Positions 8,334-16,973 of a stretch of 46,898 nt of DNA are shown piece by piece. The DNA comes from Bacillota bacterium. GTDB taxonomy: Bacteria; Bacillota; Limnochordia; Darwinibacteriales; JAAYFS01. The stretch lies in the NCBI GenBank assembly GCA_012728115.1, contig JAAYFS010000034.1, forward strand, positions 1 to 46,898. The letters run 5' to 3'. The position numbers and the translations under genes are program-made. Every line of letters starts with the position of its first letter. The first letter of the stretch is position 1. The notes beneath the pieces are model-generated. The model was not told the origin of the DNA. It ran no database searches and worked only from the letters and a program-made list of their open reading frames with translations.

Positions 8334-8816
8334 ATGCAGGAAAAAATCTTAGAATTAATTGAAAATAACAGTAGGCTTACACCCGAACAAATCGCGGTGA
8401 TGCTTGGAATTAAAGAAGAAGAAGTATGTGCTGAAATTAAAAAAATGGAAGAAAATCAAACCATCGCTGGCTACATGGCGATTATTGATTGGGAAAAAAC
8501 CAAGAAAGAAACAGTTACTGCACTAATTGAAGTAAAAGTAACTCCTCAAAGAGGATTAGGCTTTGATAAAATTGCGGAAAGGATTTATCAATACCCTGAA
8601 GTAAAATCGGTGTACTTAATGTCTGGCGGTTATGATCTATGCGTGATCGTCGAAGGTAAGACTATGAAGGATGTAGCCCTCTTTGTCTCGCAAAGGCTTG
8701 CCTTGCTTGATTCAGTGATCAGCACTGCAACCCACTTTGTGTTAAAGAAATACAAGGACCATGGTATTATCTTTAACGGAAAGAGCAAAGATGAAAGGGC
8801 GGCAATTTGGTTATGA
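8334..8816 (+). CDS. Lrp/AsnC-family transcriptional regulator
   Basis: 160-residue feast/famine regulator. The N-terminal winged helix-turn-helix (ILELIENNSRLTPEQIAVMLG, then a recognition helix) is followed by an IAGYMAIIDW linker and a RAM ligand-binding domain ending ATHFVLKKYKDHG. I start at the ATG at 8334, six bases after AAGGGGG; the ATG at 8328 abuts that site. The stop overlaps the aminotransferase start by four bases (ATGA), so the pair is coupled. It probably senses an amino acid and controls its own operon; the inverted repeat upstream is a candidate site. Confidence 0.9.
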   Translation: MQEKILELIENNSRLTPEQIAVMLGIKEEEVCAEIKKMEENQTIAGYMAIIDWEKTKKETVTALIEVKVTPQRGLGFDKIAERIYQYPEVKSVYLMSGGYDLCVIVEGKTMKDVALFVSQRLALLDSVISTATHFVLKKYKDHGIIFNGKSKDERAAIWL

Positions 8817-9979
8817 TCGATACCCTTATCAATCAAAGAGTTAAGAGTATTCAACCATCAGGGATCCGCAAGTTTTTTGATATCGTAAGTCAGATGAAAG
8901 ATGTAATTTCCTTGGGAGTAGGTGAACCAGACTTCCTTACACCATGGCATGTGCGCGATGAAGCTATTTATCAACTAGAAAAAGGGCGAACCACCTATAC
9001 CTCAAACTCTGGTTTACTTGAATTGCGCCAAGAAATCTGCCACTATCTTTACAATCAATACGAATTGAAATATAACCCAAACGATGAAGTTTTAATAACA
9101 GTAGGAGCTAGCGAAGCGATTGATTTAGCGATCCGGGCAGTTATTGAACCAGGTGATGAAGTATTAATCCCTGAACCATCCTATGTATCTTATTCACCAT
9201 GCGTCATCTTAGCAGGTGGTACCCCAGTTGCGATTAGGACAACCGAAGAAACTGAGTTTCGTTTAACTGCCGAAGATGTAGAAGAATGTATCACCCCGCG
9301 GTCGAAAATTTTAATCCTTCCATATCCAAATAACCCTACTGGGGCGATTATGGAAAAAGATGATCTAAAAGCGATCGTCGATGTATTAAAGAAACATAAT
9401 ATCTTAATTGTTTCTGATGAAATCTATAGTGAATTAACCTATGGAACCAAGCATGTTTCAATTGCTTCGTTTGAAGAAGTTTATGACCAAACCTTAGTGA
9501 TCAACGGATTTTCCAAAGCATTTGCGATGACAGGGTGGAGGCTTGGTTACGCTGCTGGTCCAAAATCTTTGATCGCAGTTATGACTAAGATCCATCAATA
9601 CGCCATAATGTGTACCCCGACTATCAGCCAATATGCCGCAATTGAAGCACTACGCAACGGAATGGAAAACGTTCGCTGTATGGTTGAAGAATATGATCGA
9701 CGCCGCAAACTCTTGGTTCACGGTTTTCGAAAAATGGGACTCGATTGTTTTGAACCCAAAGGTGCATTCTATGTGTTCCCCTCGATTAAATCACTTGGAT
9801 TGAGCTCGGAAGAATTCTGTGACAAACTGCTTTATGAAGCAAAGGTAGCGGTTGTACCTGGAAATGCCTTTGGAAAATGCGGCGAAGGACATGTCCGTAT
9901 TTCCTACGCTTATTCCGTCGAAACTCTGGAAAAAGCTTTAGAAAGAATTGGCGAGTTTGTTCAGAAGTATAAGAAGTAA
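8813..9979 (+). CDS. Class I/II aminotransferase (fold type I PLP enzyme)
   Basis: 388-residue PLP-dependent aminotransferase moving an amino group between an amino acid and a 2-oxo acid. Visible features: GVGEPDF near the N-terminus, GASEAIDLAIRA, PNNPTGA, SDEIYSEL, and the PLP lysine in NGFSKAFAMTGWRLGY; the conserved C-terminal Arg is in GHVRISYA. It resembles the alanine/aromatic/aspartate subgroup (PatA/AspC-like), and the substrate is not certain. The ATG at 8813 overlaps the Lrp stop and has AGGGCGG upstream. It ends at a strong bidirectional terminator. The pairing with an Lrp regulator suggests amino-acid-responsive control. Confidence 0.9.
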   Translation: MIDTLINQRVKSIQPSGIRKFFDIVSQMKDVISLGVGEPDFLTPWHVRDEAIYQLEKGRTTYTSNSGLLELRQEICHYLYNQYELKYNPNDEVLITVGASEAIDLAIRAVIEPGDEVLIPEPSYVSYSPCVILAGGTPVAIRTTEETEFRLTAEDVEECITPRSKILILPYPNNPTGAIMEKDDLKAIVDVLKKHNILIVSDEIYSELTYGTKHVSIASFEEVYDQTLVINGFSKAFAMTGWRLGYAAGPKSLIAVMTKIHQYAIMCTPTISQYAAIEALRNGMENVRCMVEEYDRRRKLLVHGFRKMGLDCFEPKGAFYVFPSIKSLGLSSEEFCDKLLYEAKVAVVPGNAFGKCGEGHVRISYAYSVETLEKALERIGEFVQKYKK

Positions 9980-9987
9980 AGACTATT

Positions 9988-10028
9988 AAAAAAACGATGT
10001 AGATTTAGACTGATCTACATCGTTTTTT
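9988..10028. terminator. Bidirectional terminator
   Basis: A-run plus ACGATGTAGAT (9994-10004) pairs perfectly with ATCTACATCGT (10013-10023), flanked by six or more A and T residues on either side. It serves the aminotransferase on + and the DUF4438 gene on -. Confidence 0.88.
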
Positions 10029-10096
10029 CTTTCAATAATTCAAATGCTCCTAACTTGCCCACTTACGTGTTAATCGACTTATCAAATCTAGGAAAA

Positions 10097-10981
10097 TTAC
10101 TTCCGATAACGGCCAATTCCTAACATTTTTCCAATATTTGCTCCACTATCTTCCACAACCTCGATCGATCCATCTATACTTGTTAGCAAGGTTGCAACCC
10201 CAGGACCATGTCCAGCAACAAAGCAATCGGAATGAACGATAACTCCGATACTAACCGCACCTCTACGATAACTACGGCCAAAGCGATTATCCGCATCTTC
10301 TAAAGCGACAATATCACCTAATTTTAATTGATCCAAACCAAGTTCCTTAATCTCTTCCTGATCGCTAGTTGTGATATCATAGTCTCCTGATGCGGTATTT
10401 GCCGCCCCGATACCTGAACCCATCAATTTAGCTGGTACTTTTTTGGCTACTGGAACCACGAGCTTACCGTCTTTTTCTTGAATGTTCATTTTTTCTAATA
10501 ATCCTGGATCAAGATTCACTACTGTTACGCCAGGATAATCGATTAGTTTTAAACCTAATCCATACGCTTTAATTAAAATCTTATCATCGACAGCCATCTT
10601 CTCTAAATCTTCATCAGCAAAGTCAATTAGGACATGCTCAATACCACCATGCAGTCCTGTAACGACTCCTACTGCGCCCTTGGCATCACCTGAGATTACG
10701 CGAGCATAGTTCCCGACACAAGCGAGAACATTATAGGCTTGATTCTTTACGTCGGTTCGATTATCAACCACCGCGGCGGTTGAAACACATGGTTCGATAT
10801 GATCGCCTGCCCAACCGAAAGCTGGATCCCCTACCTTAACATTGTATGTAATTCCACCTGTGCCTGGCAGGGCAAATGGAACTCCTTCCCAGTCGATTCG
10901 GAACGCACCTCGGCGCATCGGAGGTGTAACCACTCCAACAACCGATGTCATCACTAAGCGATCCACATTTGTCCTAATCAT
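10097..10981 (-). CDS. DUF4438 family protein
   Basis: 294-residue soluble protein of the DUF4438 family, seen mostly in anaerobic Bacillota, Thermotogae and archaea; its function is unknown. Family-like segments are GVVTPPMRRGAFRI near the N-terminus, a glycine-rich VTGLHGGIEH, GSGIGAANTASGDYDI, and a C-terminal HGPGVATLLTS. No signal peptide or membrane helix is seen. The ATG at 10981 has AAGGAAG at a normal distance. It stands alone between a shared terminator and the divergent VOC gene, so context gives no function. Confidence 0.82.
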   Translation of the reverse strand: MIRTNVDRLVMTSVVGVVTPPMRRGAFRIDWEGVPFALPGTGGITYNVKVGDPAFGWAGDHIEPCVSTAAVVDNRTDVKNQAYNVLACVGNYARVISGDAKGAVGVVTGLHGGIEHVLIDFADEDLEKMAVDDKILIKAYGLGLKLIDYPGVTVVNLDPGLLEKMNIQEKDGKLVVPVAKKVPAKLMGSGIGAANTASGDYDITTSDQEEIKELGLDQLKLGDIVALEDADNRFGRSYRRGAVSIGVIVHSDCFVAGHGPGVATLLTSIDGSIEVVEDSGANIGKMLGIGRYRK

Positions 10982-11031
10982 ACCATTCTTCCTTTCTTTA
11001 TAAAGGTATTTTTATCTTATTATTGAACACT

Positions 11032-11037
11032 TATAAT
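11032..11037 (+). promoter_or_regulatory. -10 element of the VOC gene
   Basis: Perfect TATAAT at 11032-11037, 29 bases before the ATG at 11066. The matching -35 (TTTTTA, 11009-11014) is weak. Confidence 0.4.
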
Positions 11038-11065
11038 ACAAAAAGCTTTTCAAGGGGGTTTGTTC

Positions 11066-11449
11066 ATGTATAAACTATTACATACCCGTGTGCGCGTCAG
11101 TGATCTTGACCGCTCGATCAACTGGTACTGCGAACATCTTGGATTCAAACTATGATCCAGATCCGACCGCTCGCCAGCTGGTAATCATATCGCTCATTTA
11201 GAGCTGCCAGGAAATGAACATCAACTTGAATTTACCTGGTCAGCAGATTACGACTTAAATGTGCCAGAAGATCTTCTACATTTCGCCATCTCGGTTCCCG
11301 ACCTAACTGCTTTTTGCGAAGAGTTAGAGGTAAAGGGTATCGAAATCTGGCCTGATAATTGGCGCGAAGCTTTTGCCAAAGGACATAAAATGGCATTTAT
11401 TACCGACCCAGATAACTATGAGATCGAATTATTAGAACAACGAAAATAG
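11066..11449 (+). pseudogene. VOC/glyoxalase-like protein interrupted by an in-frame TGA
   Basis: Reading through, the gene encodes 127 residues of a single-domain vicinal oxygen chelate protein resembling lactoylglutathione lyase: HTRVRVSDLDRSINWYCEHLGFKL, then HLELPGNEHQLEFTW, a second beta-alpha-beta unit and FITDPDNYEIELLEQ with the terminal metal-ligand Glu. The ATG at 11066 follows CAAGGGGG. Codon 30 (11153-11155) is TGA between LGFKL and SRSD; a C-to-T change from CGA (Arg) would explain it. The downstream frame stays intact to its normal end and terminator, so the lesion is recent or a base-calling error. A restart at 11261 lacks a ribosome site. Confidence 0.8.
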
Positions 11450-11454
11450 TTACG

Positions 11455-11484
11455 AAAGACTGAGGAAAAAACCTCAGTCTTTTG
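11455..11484 (+). terminator. Terminator of the VOC gene
   Basis: AAAGACTGAGG (11455-11465) pairs with CCTCAGTCTTT (11472-11482) around AAAAAA, followed by TTGTG. The stop codon of the convergent phosphatase gene lies inside the right arm. Confidence 0.75.
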
Positions 11485-12256
11485 TGTTATTGTTAACCAT
11501 GTTCTTTATCATCTGGTCGTGCAACAATCTATTCGAGCCAATTATCTCACCCTTAAATGGATCAAATACTCCACCTTTAAGATCAGTAACCTTGCCGCCA
11601 GCCTCTTCAAGGATTAAGGAGGCAGCTGCGATATCCCAACTCTTTAAGGAAAATTCCCAAAAACCATCCAATCTACCACAGGCCACCTGACATAGATCTA
11701 ATGAAGCCGAACCAAGCCGTAAAACCCCTTGAGTGGCTTTCACAAATGCCCGATAATTATCGACATTATCATTAGCTTGGGTAGCAATATTATATGAAAA
11801 ACCTGTTGCTAAAAGGCTTTGCTTAAGATTATCAATTTTCGAAACGGAAATCCGCTCATCATTCAACCACGCTCCGCAACCACGTTCGGCAGCATACATT
11901 TCATCCGACATCGGGTTATAAACTACTCCGATCACCCGTTCACCTTTTTCGAGAATGGCTATTGAAACCGCAAAATATGGGAAACGATGAGCAAAATTAG
12001 TTGTGCCATCCAAAGGATCTATCACCCATAAGAAATCTGATTCACTCTTACCTAACTTACCCTCTTCCTCGGCTAAAATTGCGTGGTTGGGAAAATAGTT
12101 TTCTATCGCTTTTACAATAAGCTCTTCAGAGGCCTGGTCCGCATCGGTTACCAAATCTATATCACCTTTATGTTCGATTGAAAAGCGGTCATTTATTTTT
12201 TCCCGCAGTATCCTACCAGCACCGTATGCAATATCCTTAGCTACTTCCAAAAGCAT
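11474..12256 (-). CDS. Inositol monophosphatase family protein
   Basis: 260-residue Mg-dependent sugar-phosphate phosphatase of the IMPase/SuhB class. The metal-site motifs are complete: DLVTDAD, ILAEEEG, WVIDPLDGTTNFAHRFPYFAVS, and a C-terminal WDIAAASLILEEAGG. It acts in the cytoplasm on inositol-1-phosphate or a related sugar phosphate; specificity cannot be read. The ATG at 12256 is preceded by GGGAGGAAG and lies one base after the stop of the PAS/HD-GYP gene, so the two are co-transcribed. Its own stop sits inside the convergent gene's terminator stem. Confidence 0.92.
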   Translation of the reverse strand: MLLEVAKDIAYGAGRILREKINDRFSIEHKGDIDLVTDADQASEELIVKAIENYFPNHAILAEEEGKLGKSESDFLWVIDPLDGTTNFAHRFPYFAVSIAILEKGERVIGVVYNPMSDEMYAAERGCGAWLNDERISVSKIDNLKQSLLATGFSYNIATQANDNVDNYRAFVKATQGVLRLGSASLDLCQVACGRLDGFWEFSLKSWDIAAASLILEEAGGKVTDLKGGVFDPFKGEIIGSNRLLHDQMIKNMVNNNTKD

Positions 12257-12257
12257 T

Positions 12258-14120
12258 TTACACTTCCTCCCGATCGCTATGATCATTTTCGATTACAGTC
12301 GCAGCTTCGTCTAAACCAGCCAATAGTATTTTGACCAGATGGGGATCAAATTGCGTTCCCGCACAACGCTTAATTTCTTCCAAGGCTTCTTTTGGACCCA
12401 CAGCCTCTTTATAAGGTCTTCCATTAGTCATTACATCATACGCATCCGCTATCGCAAGAATCCGAGCTAAAAGTGGAATTTCTTCTCCTTTCAGACCTCT
12501 TGGATAACCTGAGCCATCCCACCACTCATGATGGGATCTAATGGCTTCGGCGATCGAAGCTAGTTCTGGTACTGAAGAAGCAATTCGATAACCAACTTCA
12601 GGATGTTCCTTGATTTTTTCAAACTCTTCTTCGGTTAATGGTCCAGGTTTAGTTAGAATCTCTTCAGAAATCGCCACTTTACCCAAATCATGAAGTGCAG
12701 ATAAAAGCACAAGCTCGTTTAAAGAACGAGTTGATAGTTGCAAAAGATTACCGAGGAATAAGGCCATTTTTCTCATCCGGCGTGCATGCTCTTCGGTTTC
12801 ATGACTTTTAGCAGCCAGCGTCTTTTCTAATGAACTTATAATACTATTTAGAGAACTTTCTTGTTCCAGCAATTTTCGATGGTACATATTATCTTCCGCC
12901 TGCTTAATCACCCCATAGATCGGTTGATCGCTTCCAGTCTTGGTTGCAGTACCGAGCCCGATATTTAAGTTTAAAGGATTGTTCTTCATGTTTTTCACAG
13001 TAGTATTGATTCGATTACAGATATTCTTTGCAGTTCTTTCGGAAGTCTGGGGAAGAAGAATTATAAAGCTATCGCCACCCCAGCGGGCGATAATATCCTT
13101 CTCTCTGCAGGTAGTTTTCAATATTTGGGCAATTTGTTGCAGAAACGCATCGCCAGCATCATTGCCAAAACTATCATTTACAAACTTCAAACCATTGATA
13201 TCCCCAACAATGATACTGATCGGTAGTTGATTAGGAGTATCAAAGGTTCGCAAAATCTCTTCGAAGTATGAGCGGTTATACACCTTTGTCAATTGATCGT
13301 GGAAAAGCAAATTTCGGATCTCTTCTTGGATCTTTCTTTCCCCCGATACATCACGAAACGTAATCACACTCCCTAGCCTTTCTCCATCCTTCCCTTTAAT
13401 CGGTGCCACCACAGCGGCCACTGGTATCAATTCATTTGCTCGATTAACTAGATGTGTGTGATTACTGATATTTACACTGCGATTCATCTTGAAGGCGCGA
13501 TCTAAATTAAAATCTATACCTGCCTCTGTCCCATTGTTCTTAACTAGGACGCGAAAAAATGCTTCAGCAGATTTACCGCGAACTTCTTGCAAAGACCAAC
13601 CTAAAATAGCTTCTGCCGCTTCGTTAATAAACATAATCTTTTTTTTCTGATCGACAGTAATAATCCCATCGGCGATCGAACGAAGCACATTATTAAGCAT
13701 CTCTTTTTCCGATTCGATCAATTGACGTACAAATTTTCGACCTGATATATCACGAGCAAACCGGACTAGAATCTCACCTAGATTAGATCTGAACACTATA
13801 TCCTCTATTTCTACTGGAATTACCCTACCATCTTTAGTAATAAACTCGGATTCGAAAGCTGCTAATGGGTGTCTACGAAGTTTCTGCCAACGTTCTTGAA
13901 ACAACTGATAATCAAATTCAGTCTGAAATTCATTCATTTCTCGATTCTGTAACTCTTCTGGCATTAAACCTAGTAAATCTGCAGCTTTCCTATTCGCTTT
14001 GATAATGGTGGAATCTGGTCTGATCCAAAAGATTGCATGTACCGAGTTTTCCACAGTAAAATCTGCTAAATCCTGGTATTCGAAAGTTTCTACTTCAAGA
14101 GGATATAATCGTTCATTCAT
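12258..14120 (-). CDS. PAS-PAS-GGDEF(degenerate)-HD-GYP signalling protein
   Basis: 620-residue cytoplasmic sensor. Numbered from this start: PAS about 20-125, PAS about 140-260, GGDEF domain about 270-420, HD-GYP about 435-605. The cyclase motif is GGDSF (348-352) in place of GGDEF, so synthesis of c-di-GMP is doubtful, while an inhibitory-site RxxD (REKD, 339-342) remains five residues upstream. The HD-GYP part looks active: HDLGK with H477-D478, the HHEWWDGSGYP motif, and DAYDVMTNGRPYK. It therefore most likely degrades c-di-GMP in response to a PAS signal. The start is the ATG at 14120 behind GGAGG; GTG codons further upstream lie in or before that site. It is co-transcribed with the phosphatase. 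Confidence 0.9.
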   Translation of the reverse strand: MNERLYPLEVETFEYQDLADFTVENSVHAIFWIRPDSTIIKANRKAADLLGLMPEELQNREMNEFQTEFDYQLFQERWQKLRRHPLAAFESEFITKDGRVIPVEIEDIVFRSNLGEILVRFARDISGRKFVRQLIESEKEMLNNVLRSIADGIITVDQKKKIMFINEAAEAILGWSLQEVRGKSAEAFFRVLVKNNGTEAGIDFNLDRAFKMNRSVNISNHTHLVNRANELIPVAAVVAPIKGKDGERLGSVITFRDVSGERKIQEEIRNLLFHDQLTKVYNRSYFEEILRTFDTPNQLPISIIVGDINGLKFVNDSFGNDAGDAFLQQIAQILKTTCREKDIIARWGGDSFIILLPQTSERTAKNICNRINTTVKNMKNNPLNLNIGLGTATKTGSDQPIYGVIKQAEDNMYHRKLLEQESSLNSIISSLEKTLAAKSHETEEHARRMRKMALFLGNLLQLSTRSLNELVLLSALHDLGKVAISEEILTKPGPLTEEEFEKIKEHPEVGYRIASSVPELASIAEAIRSHHEWWDGSGYPRGLKGEEIPLLARILAIADAYDVMTNGRPYKEAVGPKEALEEIKRCAGTQFDPHLVKILLAGLDEAATVIENDHSDREEV

Positions 14121-14202
14121 TCGATCCGCCTCCACCACTTCGTTATTTGATAATACTTCATGTTTTTTCTTGTAAATTCCTGCTTTTTATCCAATTAAAT
14201 GG

Positions 14203-14243
14203 AAAAATTAAGGACCACGTCTGTTTATCAAACGCGGTCCTTA
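14203..14243 (-). terminator. Terminator of the peptidase operon
   Basis: On the minus strand TAAGGACCGCGT and ACGTGGTCCTTA pair around an A/T-rich loop, followed by ATTTTTCC. It lies just after the stop of the DUF885 gene. Confidence 0.7.
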
Positions 14244-14258
14244 GTTTAGGCCATTTTT

Positions 14259-15866
14259 CTAACGTTCGTCTTCTGGATAGAAATTATGGAATAGCAGATG
14301 TCTCTCTTCTGGATTAAGTTTGATCAATCTTGGTAGCAGATCCAACGAGAAGCGACCAGAGGAGAAGATTAACTCGGTATAATCCTTGTCATTCCACCCA
14401 CATTCCTTTTGCATGCTTTCTAATTTTTGTAATCCGTAGTAGTAAGTTGTAAAGTAGCCTGGGGTTCTCATTTGAGAATTAACCTGACCTTGAGCGACAT
14501 GGCGAGCTAAGCCAAGATACTTCATATACAGTTCAACTGCTGCTTCCTCTCCTTGGTTAAATTGAAAGATCGCTAAATCCGCCATAATTCTAACTGCCGT
14601 ATGCAACCTACGATAAGCCGTGAAGAGAGGATAGGTCTTATCACCATAAATATCTTGCATCAGGGTTTCAGACCGCATACAAACTCCTTCACTCAATGGA
14701 ACAGCCCTACCGATTTTAAAGGTTAAAGGCATATTCTGAGCAGCGGTTTTTACAGTGTGAACATGGTGCCCAGCATAACACTCGTGGATCGCGTTCATAT
14801 AGATCCAACCACGAGTAATTGTTGCATAGTTATACTGATTTAAGAACACATGCCCTTTAAGATCTCCATTTAAAACATTCCCCTCGTAACCATAGCCACC
14901 CCAAGGATAGAAATCCTTGATCGATTCGGGAACAGGCTTAACACCGCACTCTTCGCCTTCTGGCAAGGTTACCCATTGTTGACATTTTTCCCGTGCCAAA
15001 GCAACACAATCTCTTAAGAGGGCGAACATGCTTTCAGCGCTGTCACAAGCGGGCAAATCTTGATCAAGAATCTCAAATGGATGCCTATTTGGATCAAGTT
15101 CTTTTGCCATATCAAAAACTTTCTTGTTGCACTTTTCTACTTCATCTTCATACCAGCTCAAAAGTTCATCGAGATCAACATCATAGATCCTTTTTAAATT
15201 TTCTCCATAGGTGAAGGACTCTTCAGTAGCTTTCGCTTCTGGTAATGTCTTAACTTGATCTTTTATATCCGCAGCTAATTTAGCGATATCATTTAAACTA
15301 GCTACCAGATTATTTAAATCGCTATCGGAAGCTTTGCTAAAAACGTCTTTAAGCTTATCTTTTGCGGTATCCGCTTGACCTTGAATCCTTTCTAAGGAAT
15401 CGATAACCATTCGACGACTGCTAGCAGGTACATTAGAGCACAAATTCTCTACTGCCTTTATTAAGTCGCCACCCTTGCTTAGCATTTCTTTTGTTCTTTC
15501 CAAACGTGATTCTTCGTTATCTTCATTCCGTTCCCGATCGCGCGGTTGCGAAATCGATTCGATTCCATAGAGTAAACCATGTAAGTAACGATGGGGTTGG
15601 CTCTTACTTTCCTTAACTTGAGCTTTCATCCCATCAATGATCTGTAACATATGATCCGCTAAAATTCCTTTTACTTCGCTATTTGAAGAAGTCTTTTCTT
15701 TATCAATCCTTTGCTCCAACTCACTTAGTTTAGCTTCCCGTTCAGCAAACTCTTCTTCGTTAGGAATAGCCATTCTTCTTCTACCACCGCGATTACCCCT
15801 ACTAAACTCAATGATCTCCTTGTCGATCTTACGAAATCCTCGTAAATCATCGTGAAAACCGCTCAC
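14259..15866 (-). CDS. DUF885 family putative zinc carboxypeptidase-like protein
   Basis: 535-residue cytoplasmic protein of the DUF885 family, whose fold resembles M32/M3-type zinc carboxypeptidases. The hallmark HECYAGHH (family form HEAYPGHH) is present about three fifths along, following YNYATITRGWIYMNAI and preceding SEGVCMRSETLM, where a third ligand is expected. The N-terminal 200 residues are helical and charged. The start is GTG at 15866 after AGAGGG. It is the third gene of an operon with a Xaa-Pro peptidase (24 bases upstream) and an amidohydrolase, which points to peptide or dipeptide breakdown. No substrate is known. Confidence 0.82.
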   Translation of the reverse strand: MSGFHDDLRGFRKIDKEIIEFSRGNRGGRRRMAIPNEEEFAEREAKLSELEQRIDKEKTSSNSEVKGILADHMLQIIDGMKAQVKESKSQPHRYLHGLLYGIESISQPRDRERNEDNEESRLERTKEMLSKGGDLIKAVENLCSNVPASSRRMVIDSLERIQGQADTAKDKLKDVFSKASDSDLNNLVASLNDIAKLAADIKDQVKTLPEAKATEESFTYGENLKRIYDVDLDELLSWYEDEVEKCNKKVFDMAKELDPNRHPFEILDQDLPACDSAESMFALLRDCVALAREKCQQWVTLPEGEECGVKPVPESIKDFYPWGGYGYEGNVLNGDLKGHVFLNQYNYATITRGWIYMNAIHECYAGHHVHTVKTAAQNMPLTFKIGRAVPLSEGVCMRSETLMQDIYGDKTYPLFTAYRRLHTAVRIMADLAIFQFNQGEEAAVELYMKYLGLARHVAQGQVNSQMRTPGYFTTYYYGLQKLESMQKECGWNDKDYTELIFSSGRFSLDLLPRLIKLNPEERHLLFHNFYPEDER

Positions 15867-15890
15867 ATAGATCCCTCTCTCCGTAGTTTT

Positions 15891-16973
15891 TTATAATATC
15901 AGCAACTCCGTCGCGAGTGTCGATAAAACTTCTGGTCCTTTCTCGGTAACAACTACAACATCCTCAATTCTTACTCCACCCCAGCCAGGAATGTAAATAC
16001 CTGGCTCCATCGTGATAACCATTCCCTCAGCTAAGGTATCTGGACAATATGGACCCATGAATGGTCTTTCATGCACATCTAATCCAACTCCGTGCCCAAC
16101 ACCATATTGGAAGCAAAAGTCTTTGAATTCAGTTGCATTGATGACATCTCTGGCAACCTTATCAGGATGCACGCCTGAAGCACCGACTACCATGGAGGCG
16201 ATTCCTTCTCTTTGGGCTTTCAAAACAGTTTCATAAACAGCTTTTTGCTTTTCATCAGCCTTGCCAACTACTACCGTCCTAGTCATATCGGTTTTGTAAT
16301 TCTTAACCGCCACCACCAAGTCGAAGGTGATAAAGTCACCATATTCCACTTTCTTATCGCTTGCAGTACCATGGGGAAGTGAAGAACGCCATCCAGAAGC
16401 TACAATCGGAACTGGCAAACCATTTTGAGCACCCGCTTTATTTACTTGATACATAAATTCGGTCGCCAGTTCAAACTCGGTTATGCCTGGTTTAACTAGT
16501 TCTAATAGTTTAGGGAACACACGATCCATCACTCTTTGCGCTTGACGGATATATTCGATCTCTTCTTCACTTTTGATGATCCTCACATTCTCCACTATAC
16601 TGTACGCGGAAACAAACTCAATCTCTGGTAAAGCTGCCTTCATCCGTTCGAATGAAGCAACATTGGTGTGGTTCGGTTCAAACCCTACTCTTTTCGCCCC
16701 GATTTTTTCAAATTGAGCTTTAAGAGTGTTTGGACCACCACCAAGAATAATCTCAAAACCAGGACATTGGCTTTGAGCTTGCTCGGTATAGCGCGAATCA
16801 GTAATGAGAATTGCTTCACCATTTGCACCTAATACAACTGTTCCTGCACTTCCTGTAAACCCTGAAAGATACTGGACATTCGCACTATTCGAGGTGATAA
16901 ATGCTTCTAGCCCTAACTCAACCAGCTGTTTTCCTACCGCAGTAATCCGATATTGATTCTTTACTCCGCTCAC
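15891..16973 (-). CDS. Xaa-Pro aminopeptidase/dipeptidase (M24B)
   Basis: 360-residue cytoplasmic metallopeptidase cleaving next to proline. An N-terminal creatinase-like domain (about 1-130) precedes the pita-bread domain. The five metal ligands are visible: Asp in FDLVVAV, Asp in TDMTRTV, His in GVGHGVGLDVHERP, Glu in TMEPGIYIPGWGG, and Glu in VRIEDVVVV. The start is GTG at 16973, sharing one base with the amidohydrolase stop, behind GGAGGGG. It acts with the flanking amidohydrolase and DUF885 protein in peptide use. Confidence 0.93.
   Translation of the reverse strand: MSGVKNQYRITAVGKQLVELGLEAFITSNSANVQYLSGFTGSAGTVVLGANGEAILITDSRYTEQAQSQCPGFEIILGGGPNTLKAQFEKIGAKRVGFEPNHTNVASFERMKAALPEIEFVSAYSIVENVRIIKSEEEIEYIRQAQRVMDRVFPKLLELVKPGITEFELATEFMYQVNKAGAQNGLPVPIVASGWRSSLPHGTASDKKVEYGDFITFDLVVAVKNYKTDMTRTVVVGKADEKQKAVYETVLKAQREGIASMVVGASGVHPDKVARDVINATEFKDFCFQYGVGHGVGLDVHERPFMGPYCPDTLAEGMVITMEPGIYIPGWGGVRIEDVVVVTEKGPEVLSTLATELLIL

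Noticed and set aside
11153-11155. TGA in the VOC gene as a selenocysteine codon
   Set aside because: No convincing SECIS-like hairpin follows directly, the family does not use selenocysteine at this position, and an Arg-to-stop change explains it more simply.
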